A DNA stretch of 64,000 nt from Brachypodius melanocephalos (taxonomy: Eukaryota; Chordata; Aves; Passeriformes; Pycnonotidae): contig VZSR01001685.1 in assembly GCA_013398615.1 (NCBI GenBank), positions 388,015-452,014 of the forward strand. The letters run 5' to 3'. This document shows, piece by piece, positions 51,106 to 60,739 of the stretch. Within the stretch, counting starts at the first letter, position 1, and each line of letters begins with the position of its first letter. Position numbers and translations under genes: made by a program. A model generated the notes under the pieces. The model saw nothing but the letters and a program-made list of their open reading frames with translations, did not search any database and was not told where the DNA came from.

Positions 51106-54100
51106 GGAAAGTCTTACACAGATAAAACGTAGCTTAAAAAGATGGGTGGCTTAAACACATCTGTCATTGGCACATGCAGCATTTAAAGAGAGCTGTAAAA
51201 GGTATCAGGGAATTTCCCTTGGTCTTGAGAAGGAACAGTTACAGAGATGTCAGATGCTTTGTGGCCATTGCAAATCCCACCTCCAGAATCTTTTTCTGCC
51301 TTTCAACAGAACAGAACTGACACTGAAACACGTGTCTGTGGCATAACAGTCTCTACAGAGCTGCACTAAAATCCTTTGTGTCACCACAATGACAAAACAC
51401 AATAAAGTAATAATGATACTGATTTGAGAGAATAACAAGCACAAAGTCATGAAAAGAAATGCTATGAAATGCTTTTGGTATTTTTTGCCTCCTGTGCTGC
51501 GGCTCTGGGTCTACAAAGGTTTATGTACATAAAGAGCAAAGCACAGCGGGACTACTCGTGTGCCTCGAGTAAAATACAAGCTACTTTGTAGGCCTGAGAA
51601 TTTCAGTTCAGCCTCTCTGCACATTAATTTTTCAAATACATATATAGTATATATTCTATATATATATATATAAAAACAGCTATGTAAAGGAATCATTTGC
51701 AATGTGAATTTTATTTTATTTTTACAACACATATTATTCTCGTATTTGGCAAAAGTGTCTCAGAGCTCTGGCTCATCATTTATTTTAAATTGGATTTAGT
51801 GTCATTCAATCCAATGCAATGAAAAAGCTTCAGATGTGAAATCCCTTGTGAAGGCCTCAGCATTAGAATTGGAAATGCTGTGTCTGCCTCAAAGTCCCTA
51901 ATGCAAATGTCTAAAATTTAGTACATTTTCTTTCTATACTGAACATTTCAAGTTTTTCCTGGAAGGAAGAATACAAGGTGATGGGAATGACTGCTTCTCT
52001 ATCATCTCTTTTTGTCTGTGCCTTTGGGCACCACGATTTTTCTATGCAGTCACATGTAATAAGGCATGTTGGGTGTTCATTGTTTGGGACAGGTGTGAAT
52101 CAGGCTATATGAGGGTTTACAGTGAAAGATTACCTGTGTCTTCTACCCTGAGAATTCTGGCTATGTCAAATGATGTGGTCAGAGGTGCACGTGGTTTCCC
52201 AGAAGTATGGTACAAACATATATAAAGATCCTTTAAAACAGTGCAACAGCTTTGCATGAACATCTCTCACCTCTTGCAATACTTTCTAGGAGAACAGGGA
52301 TTGTCTAAACAGTAATATATGCTCAAGGTTGAGCTCAGCATAGAAAATTAATTTTCAATTCTTCTTCCAATGAAGCTGTTAAAAGTAAAACTGATAACTA
52401 TTCAGACAGTTTTGCTCATACCTTCCCCAGGTCTGCAGGCTTGGCTCTCAAGAGCTTTGACATTGAATATGCCAGTTTTGCCTCCATGCCTTCCCCTCTC
52501 TATTCTATTAGGAATTTAAGACATTAACTGGATTCTGGCTTTGAGTTCCTGGTTGTGAGGAGAGACAAATAATGGTGTTCCCAGATGCCCTTATCCAGCC
52601 CAAATGAGCTTTCCTTCATGGTGGACTGTGCAAATGTTCAACAGATAATGTTTCACCTCCTTTCCTACCTGCTTTGGTGAGGACTGGCAGAAGAAGAGAC
52701 ATGTCACAAGTGTTTCCAGGGACACAAATTTAGCAGTCACTGAGATGAATGGGATCAGTCATACCCCACAATGCAAATGTTTACAGGTAGTGGAGAGCTG
52801 CCATTGCGTGCATTGCCCTGGTTTGTGAGACTGTTGCTGCAGTTATAGTTGCTAAAATCTTCTTTTTTTTAAAAGCCTTAGATTTTCGAAAAGAACCTAA
52901 TGCCCTCCCGATGTGCAGTGATGGGATCTGCACTGGCTACAAGTTTCCCAGTTCTTCCAAAGGACATAACAATTGCTATTTGGGACTGTTTCAAATGAGG
53001 CAAGAACAGAATTCTCCACAGACCTGAGAAAGCTAAAGCAGTGTGAAATTTTTTCTTAAGTGGTAGAGCTGAAACCTACAGCAGTAGAGAGCTGAGACTG
53101 AAGTGAGGTGTCTGGAACTCAGATCAAGGATGTGACCTGCTTAGATAGATGTAAATCTTCCTGCATCCTAGACAACATTTCAACAGCCATGGACTAGTTT
53201 GGATTTTCTCTACACCCACCTTAGATGAAATATAATTTTTGTAGGTTAGGATCAGATTGTAAGTATTCTTTGGAGGAGGAACTTCAGTCTTTCCATTTCA
53301 AATAAATAAAGTTCTACAGACAGATCCACAGACAGATGCACAAAAAATACATGACAAAAAATCTCAGCAATATATTAGTCTAATTATTGGTGCAAATTAA
53401 GAGCTCTTATGAAGGAAAAGTGAAAAAAAAAAACCTAATAAAATTAAAAGCTGAAAGAAATACAGGAGTGAGTAAACAACAACCAGAGATTTTCTTCATT
53501 AATTTCAGTGAGGGAAACTAAGACTCAAATCTTTTGGGTGTCTCAAATGTCATCAGAGTTCTCAGAAGATGTGTACAGAGTTGGAATTAGCATATAAAAG
53601 TGACCAAATACATCTGTTCCAATTCTCTAAAGCTAGAGTCTCTTGGTTGCAACACAGATATATTTATTTCAGAGGAAAAATTAATCTTTAAAGGACTGAA
53701 CTTAACCGGTTTTGCTCCCTACCAGGATGGTCACAGGTCTTTACAATGGGTAAGATTTCTTTAGCAAGTAGCTTTTTTTTGTACTCCTACTTTGTGAGTG
53801 TGAAACTTGGAGCAATGTACAGAAGCTTGTTTGCTTGTACAAAATAAAAGAATGAATCTTTAACCAGAATTAAAAAAAAAAAAAAATAATGATATAGTTA
53901 TAGATTTCCTTCCATGTATGTCATTAATTAGATGTCTCATTAATGAGACTGTCTTCTACAGTATTGCTTTCAAACCTGATTTGCATTCTGAAATGCTAAA
54001 CTCTAAATGAAATCATTAATAATGTGATCTTCCATCTATGCCATGTATTTTTATTTCTTTGGATTGTTTTCAGGAATGCCAAAGTCTTCCCTGCTAATAC

Positions 54101-54530
54101 AAATTATCATGAATCATTAAAAACACGTGATTCCGTATAACTTCATTTTCCAATTAGAATTGGAATGCCTTCTTTGAAATCTAACTGAATGAATAAGTGA
54201 AGCAATGAACTAAGTACAGCAGTTGAAGGCTGTGGCATTTCTTTGTATTTCAAAGTTCCTGTTTCAAGATTTTCCCTTCTGAAAATAAATAGTCTACATC
54301 TTTTGAATTTCACAATTGTGTGACATTGTATAGCAACAGCTCACCTGCAGCAAGAAAATTGATACAAAAATATAGCTTAAGACCACCAGTTCTTCCCAAC
54401 TGTCACACATTATTAACACACAATATCTGTATGTATCTAATATATACAGCTATAGTATCTTATATATATCTTTTTATATGTATATATATATATATGAAAC
54501 TTGTTAGGTAATATCTTTAAGATACTATAT

Positions 54531-54574
<44 letters not shown>

Positions 54575-57500
54575 TACATATACAGACATCTATTATCTAA
54601 CATATATTAACTTCTTTGAAGTTTATATATATTGACTATGAGCCCTAAGGGTTGTCCTGTAATGAAACTTGTGATCGTGCTATGTTTGTAGCAATGTTTT
54701 CATTATAAATTTCATGTAAACTCTTCACTCTCTCAACTCAGTTGAGAGACTCAGAGAAGGGATGTTGGATGGCCACATACATTTTTGCCAGTGAAAGAGA
54801 ATAAATAAGGTCTTTACTTCGGTTAGCTAGGAGCTACATTTTTAAAATATGGGGGATTTGTTTGGAAGGTCAGGTTGTGAGTTTGTATGAGTGAAAAGTG
54901 CCCAAAACCTGGGCACACAAGCAACATTCAATGCTACATATAAAAGAAAAAATAATTATTTGTGCTTGTCAAGCTCAGTGTCTGGCTGTTGTTGTGGTAA
55001 ACATTTCTCATAAATTCTTTTTCTTTTTTTAGACAAAAAATGTGCAGTCTTCGGAAGGCACACTGGGTTGCTGTCATCATTTATCTACCTAAAAACTTTG
55101 TAAAAAAAGGAATCCAGAGAATAGGAGAGCTGCTCCACATCACTGTAAATTGTTAATTCTGAGGATTCATCAAACCTTCAAAATTGAGCGTGAGTGTTGA
55201 ACCTGCAGAACACATTGGTGACTGATGCACATTGTCTGAATATTTATAATTGGGATATATTTAGAAGAAAAAAAACCCCACCATTTGCACCATTTTTTGT
55301 TTAATGATATGACATCTTCACCTCAAAATTTTCCCAAACAAACCTGAAAGACTTAAAAATGTGTTGGTCAGAGGGGCTGATAACAGAGTCAGAACATGAT
55401 GTCAGGGTTGTTCTGATATTTTTATATGAACCAAATGTTCTTGAGAAATTACACTTACTTATTTCAATGTGTAAAATCTTATGAAGATATTCCTGAAATT
55501 CTATCAGACATGATGTTCTTTATGAGAATGGGTAAATTTCTCGATCCATTCTCCGTTTTCCTCACCTTCCAATGAAGGGAAAACCTTTGCACTTGAGAGC
55601 TGTCACCTAATAAAAACTTATGGTGAATTTTCTTATACAGGGAAAAAAGTCTAACTGCCTTGGTTGATGTGTGAGACAGTAAGACTCAGGGACTAGAAAT
55701 TAATTTTAAGTATCTCTGTGAATGAATTTAATTTATTATGTAATTTTTCTCGATTTTGCTTGTACTTGAGAATGTTGTGCATGTTATCAACAGAGAGTTA
55801 TATATTCCTGGCCATAGCTGACAGCTATAAGGTAATAAGCCCTGGAGCCCCGATGGAATAGAGAATTAAACACTGATTTGAATTTACAATACATGCTTTT
55901 AGTCATGCTGATAGCTGGGTTTGGCACAAGGATTGCTCTCACAGAGGGTGGGTATCCCTCAGCTGTTTACTGACAACTTGTGGCTAATATGGAGGTCATC
56001 ACTGGGTGGGCACAGAAGACTGCACCATCTCTACCGTCAGATTATATTTCAAAGGTGTGCTTGTAAGAAAAAAGAATCAGATTTGTTGAATCCCATTTGT
56101 TACAATTTACAGTAAAATTGTTTTTTAAGGCCAAGTACTCCATGAAGACATGGTTTAGCCATTTAAACTGTAACCTATTTAAGAAATGAGGACTCAGAAA
56201 TCATCACCTTTGCTTGTCATGGAAGTGTTTTTGTGTCCCTGCTAGAAATTTGTTCTAATACTACAGGTAGATAAAAGAATGTTTCACATCAAATAAACAT
56301 TTTTTCTTTCTGTGTTTTTGTATTTGTAACAACCATATAATACATGCAAATGTCTGTGAAATAATTTCAGGAAAAGACATAAAGCATTTTCTTTTGGAAA
56401 GGAGTGTCCTATTTTGTTTGGCATTATTGTAAATAATGTATGGGAAACACTTGGGAGCTACTGATCAAAATACCTTTTTGTTGATAGTTTGATTTACTAG
56501 ATAAGACAAAAAGCTTTTCCCCTTGAAGTTGCTGGATTAAATGAGTTCAAGGTGAGGGCTAGCTTAGGAATGTTTCCAAAGAAATGAGCAGTTTTATTTC
56601 TTGTGTAACTTCCACATCATCAAGTTCAACACATTCTTGGTAGAAAGGTTTGTATTCTTGGCAAAGTGATGAAAAATGACATGAGCTTGATTACACTCTA
56701 TTCTTTTCCAACTACAACTAACTTTCTGAACTCAAGAAAGAGAACTTTACCAATAACTCACCTGCTAATTTACTTTAGAAGCTACACTTTCTGAAGTCAC
56801 TTCACAACTGAGGTGCATTTTCTGACATTGATAATTTAATATTCTGTATTTTCAGACTTCCAACTCACACACACACACAAAGAAGAAAAATGATTAAGTA
56901 AATCCATCAGCTACACAGGTCCATGAAGGCTGCAGTTTTATTTCATTAAGGACAATATTTAATTAGAAGTAACACACAGAACTGTTTTCTAGTAAAGACC
57001 GTAAATGTCATATAATTCGATATTTTATTAGACGTAGATATTCTGTTGTTCTTCCCTTTCCCTCTATTCATACCACAATGATTTTTACTTACAGGTCTTT
57101 TACTAGTTACCTATCTCAGAAGAAGGGAGTTTCTGTATGTGTGGGATCCATTTCTTGTACTAAAAAAAGGCAAGATTTAATATATATTTTTTTCTTTTTT
57201 TTTTCTGTGTGTTTCACAGAAAATGGAATTAATGGCTTTTCAGTTCTCTTTAGTTCTTATGCTCATCTTCCTTGAAAGCTGCAGGCAGAAGTGATAACAT
57301 GCCATCATTCCCTCAGCACTGGGCCTTATGTTCTAAGTCCTATAGAACAAAGTACAAATCCTTTGGCTCTGCTTTCATTCCTCATTTATACAACACTGTC
57401 ATAATCAATGAGTAGTGTGATCTAAAGAGAAATATTAGCAGCTCTCTAGTGTGCCAGACACAGGTAAAACTGAGTATCGATATCTTCTGAAGGAATTTCT

Positions 57501-58229
57501 GTGGTCCTTTTCTCTGTCTTGCAGAATAGGTGCTGCCTTACAGACACAGACTTGTTCTTGCTCTGATTTCTGATAATTTTAATGCACTACACTTTTCAGC
57601 TTTCTATTCTCATCCCTCTGTGCTTGAACTCAGAAAAAAAAAGACCATTAAACATGAGTATTTCAGGCTTAGCATAAATTTCTCATTTCAAATAAGGAGC
57701 TATAGGTTAGGAATTCCCTGCACACTGCTTAGCTGTAATTTCAGGGCATGATTAATTTCTCGGTGCAAATCACCAGGCATACACCCTCAGGGGTTCCTTG
57801 CTTCTGCTTAAAGCAGAAGATTGAAAGAGAGGAGTGAGTGCTCATTCATAGAAGAGATTCTAATTTTACTGTTGACATACACACGCAAATTTTCTCAATA
57901 TTAGGAGCTACCTCTTTCATGTATACACAGTTTCCTGATAAGTTCCTTTCAGATGCTGAAGCCTAAGTTTCAGGATCTCTAGGAAAACGCCATATGCAGT
58001 GAGAAACCCACTTCACAATTGAGAGAAATGCATCGAAATGCAATGGTGTTTCTCTAAATTGAATTGCCAGGGCTCTGCCTTACCCTCTCTCGCATCGCTG
58101 ATAACCGCTAAGCAGCAGCCCCACGAGCTGAAACATTTGCAGCCAGCGACATCCGACAATAACCTCGGCTATGACAGACATCACTACCGCTCCGCAAGGC
58201 AAGGGCGACCCACAAGCCCAACACACCCA
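51106..58229. other. AT-rich intergenic DNA upstream of CBLN2
   Basis: This is the longest stretch near CBLN2 without a recognisable transposon. It contains AT-dinucleotide tracts (about 51645-51672 and 54440-54495), a (GATA)11 microsatellite at 54531-54574 and a short CA run at 56865-56878. Distal enhancers of CBLN2 could lie here, but none can be identified from sequence alone. Confidence 0.65.
54531..54574. repeat. (GATA)11 microsatellite
   Basis: Eleven uninterrupted GATA units, about 35 bases after a (TA)n tract. Confidence 0.97.
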
Positions 58230-58311
58230 GGCCCTGCAGGCAGCCACTCAGTTCCTCAGCCGAACGTTCTGCCCTTAGGGAATTTCCCTCCCGCCCCTGC
58301 CGGGCTGCGAC

Positions 58312-58376
58312 CCTCCCTCCGTTCCCTCCGCTCCCTCCGCTCCCTCCGCTCCCTCCGCTCCCTCCGCTCCCTCCGC
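58312..58376. repeat. 9-bp GC-rich minisatellite (CTCCGCTCC units)
   Basis: About seven tandem copies of a 9-bp unit (CTCCGCTCC, register arbitrary) with a slightly divergent first unit. Because the unit is a multiple of three and contains no stop in several frames, it keeps frames open on both strands and yields RSL-type repeats on translation. I take these as repeat artefacts, not protein. Confidence 0.9.
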
Positions 58377-58455
58377 GCAGCCCCGTCGGCCCCGCGGCCC
58401 GCCCGCACCAACGCCAGGGGGCGCCTCGCGACCGCGCTTGGAGCCCAGCCGCGGG

Positions 58456-58690
58456 TGGGACCGGGACAGGGACCAGGAGAGCGACCGGGAGAGCGACCGG
58501 GAGAGAGACGGGAGAGGGACGGGAGAGGGACGAGAGAGAGACGGGAGAGGGACGGGAGAGGGATCCAGAAAGGAACCAGGAGAGGGACCGGGAGTGGAAC
58601 CGGGAGAGGGATCCGGAAAGGGACCAGGAATGAGACCGGGAGAGGGACAGGGAGTGGGGCGGGGAGTGGGATTGAGAGCAAGCCCTGGGA
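58456..58690. repeat. Purine-rich 11-13 bp minisatellite (GAGAGGGACCGG-like)
   Basis: Roughly 16-20 degenerate tandem units of 11-13 bp such as GAGAGCGACCGG and GAGAGGGACGG on the + strand, decaying towards about 58800. The + strand is strongly G+A biased. The array lies in the presumed CBLN2 promoter region and produces long spurious frames on both strands. Confidence 0.88.
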
Positions 58691-59309
58691 CGGTAGCGGG
58701 CTTGGGAACGGGTTCGGCTCGAGAGCGGATGGGGGAGCAAGTCCCAGTTCAGAAGCGGGTCATGGAGCGGGTCTGGGAACGGGCTGGGAAGCCCCGGGGG
58801 AGAAATAATTTAATAAACGGGGAGCCGCCGCCGAACTTTGGGCGCAGAGGTGTGCGGGTGCGAGGGTGGGAATGGCGCCTTGCGATGTGCGGGGCGCAGC
58901 CTCGGCCCGAAGTGCCGCGAACAACATGTCCTTTTAAGTGATTATTATTGCCAGAATTAAAGTGTGTGAATTCCAAACAGACCACAGCGGGCGATGCTGC
59001 GTAGTTCGGCCGGGGAGCGGTAACGTGTCGGTGGCGTGTTGGAACAGGGGCGTCTCAGCACGACGGGTTCAAGTAGAAATAATGGGGAGGGGAGGTGGCA
59101 CGGCTCTTCCCTGCCTCCGGTGACACCGGAGAGGCCGTCCCAGTGGGAACATCGCGGCTTGTCGCTGCTGCTCCTGATGTGTCGGGGTGCGGCTCCAAGG
59201 CGCGGGGGTGCCCGGCCGGGGCAAGGAGTCGGGTGCGGCATGGCCGGCGTTACCGTGGCGGCACTTCGCTCCTGTGCCGGTGTCTGAATCCCTGCCGGGT
59301 GCCTGTGAG

Positions 59310-59333
59310 GGTGTGTGTGTGTGTGCGTGTGTG
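59310..59333. repeat. (GT)n microsatellite
   Basis: A GT-dinucleotide run interrupted by one C, within the CpG-rich region upstream of CBLN2. Confidence 0.9.
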
Positions 59334-59456
59334 CCGGAGAAGAGGGGAGGAGGGAGGAAGTGGGGTGGTGGTGGTAGCGGCTGGCGGGAGGGGGATGATT
59401 ATTGGCAATGGGCGGGAGAGAAAGAGGCGACTCCTGTTTCCTTTTCTTTCTGCCAG

Positions 59457-59543
59457 CGCAATCTCGGCTCATTTTCTCTAAGCTATACAAGTTCACGGAC
59501 GAGCTACCTAGCCAGCCCTTCTCTCCCGTCATGGACCTCCCAG
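59457..59543 (+). other. Candidate 5' non-coding exon upstream of CBLN2
   Basis: An 87-base segment is bounded on the left by a strong pyrimidine tract ending TTTCTTTCTGCCAG (AG at 59455-59456). On the right it is bounded by CAG|GTAAAA (GT at 59544). It could also be the 3' end of a longer first exon that uses only the donor. It contains an ATG near its end with a short frame. This is inference from splice-like signals only. Confidence 0.3.
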
Positions 59544-60490
59544 GTAAAAAGGCCGTTTTCCTCCCCTCCGGCTGTTCGTTTTTGCAAAATATCATTTTAA
59601 ATGATAGCAAAAATAAGATGCGAGGTTAGGGCAGCGGTAGAGATGCCTCTGGGGAAGTGTAGGGATGATCTCCCTGGAGCGAGATCTCCGGGTGTTCTGG
59701 TGAACGGGAAAAACTGAGATGCAACTTGCGAGGGAGAAGCCGGGTGAGGCTTTGACTCCTGCATTAGGTGTGCATGCCGAGGTGGGAACCGGGGGCTATC
59801 TAAGACGGCTGCTTCCTTCTCGCCACTTTAGGCAGTCGCCGAGGTCGGCAGCAGTGGTGGCAGCCTGGCCTAGGGCACACTAGGTAGAGAAGCACAAATC
59901 GGTGCCCGGGAGCAGCAGCCCCCAGGCGGGGAGAAGGGCGGCGGCGGCTTCCAGAGCCCGGCTGGGGCAGCCGGGGCGGGAGCGCGGGGTTCGGGGTGCC
60001 CCGGCCGCCCGCGAACTCCACAGATAGCCGGGGCAGCTCCATCCAGGAGAGGGAGAGCGCGTTACTTATAACAAGAATAAAATCTCCTTCCGTGGCGTTT
60101 GGGGCGCTGGGAAACGGATACAAACCAGGCTCGCAGATGTAGTAAATAGTGGGGCTATGGGAAGAAGTGGAGCCGGGTTTTGGAGACTCTGTTAGTTGTG
60201 GGGCGGGAAAGGGAATGCCCGAGGTGGCCGCAGGATGCTCCGCCGGGGATTTGGGGATGCAGTCTGCCGCGCTGCCCCCTCCTCCCCCCTCGGAGGACTG
60301 AGGGGCTGAGGCAAGGACTGAGGGACTCCAGGCTGCTGGGGAACCGGAGAAAGAGGGAACACCGGGAAGCCAGGTGTCTCCCAGACCTGTTGTACTCGCC
60401 GGGGGCGGGGAGGGGCAGCCCGCCTGGCGGCGTGGTGCCGGCTCCCGCCTGCCCGCTGCCGTGCTTCACCGCCGCCTTTCCCCTTGGCAG

Positions 60491-60580
60491 GCTGCTGCGC
60501 GCCGCCCGCCCTCTGAGAAGGCTCCTTCGCCCCGCGCAGAGGAGGAGGCGGAGGAGGAGAAGAAGGGGAGGAAGGCGCGG
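60491..60580 (+). other. CBLN2: Candidate 5' UTR part of the first coding exon of CBLN2
   Basis: A pyrimidine tract ending CCCCTTGGCAG (AG at 60489-60490) could be the acceptor of the exon that holds the CBLN2 start codon. The 90 bases that follow, up to the gap, are GC-rich and then GGA-repeat rich, and contain no ATG. This is consistent with leader sequence and with the start codon lying in the missing sequence. Confidence 0.35.
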
Positions 60581-60680
60581 NNNNNNNNNNNNNNNNNNNN
60601 NNNNNNNNNNNNNNNNNNNNNNNNNNNNNNNNNNNNNNNNNNNNNNNNNNNNNNNNNNNNNNNNNNNNNNNNNNNNNNNN
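60581..60680. other. Assembly gap (100 N) inside the first coding exon of CBLN2
   Basis: Exactly 100 N, the same length as the other three gaps, so a placeholder of unknown true size. It sits in very GC-rich sequence. The visible CBLN2 frame starts immediately to its right. Confidence 0.98.
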
Positions 60681-60739
60681 GCACCAACCACGAGCCCTCC
60701 GAGATGAGCAACCGCACCATGACCATCTACTTCGACCAG
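60681..60739 (+). CDS. CBLN2: CBLN2 first coding exon, 3' end only
   Basis: In frame from 60683 the sequence reads [19 protein letters not shown]. The two bases before it (gc) fit the end of the serine codon expected in CBLN2. It contains an N-R-T glycosylation sequon (60710-60718), a position glycosylated in cerebellins by family knowledge. The exon ends at a codon boundary with CAG, followed by the donor GTCAGC at 60740. Its left edge is the assembly gap, not a splice site, so the exon is truncated by missing data. Confidence 0.95.

Noticed and set aside
58038..58808. 256-codon open frame on the + strand, with 210- and 141-codon frames on the opposite strand
   Set aside because: They span GC-rich minisatellites that lack stop codons in many frames. 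The translations are RSLRSL and RERDGRGTGEG-type repeats with no recognisable domain.
58438..58941. 167-codon + strand frame
   Set aside because: It overlaps the purine-rich minisatellite in another frame, and several overlapping long frames in the same DNA point to base composition, not coding.
59402..59629. 75-codon frame containing MDLPGKK near a good donor site
   Set aside because: No homology recognised. The splice-like signals fit a 5' leader exon better than a separate protein.
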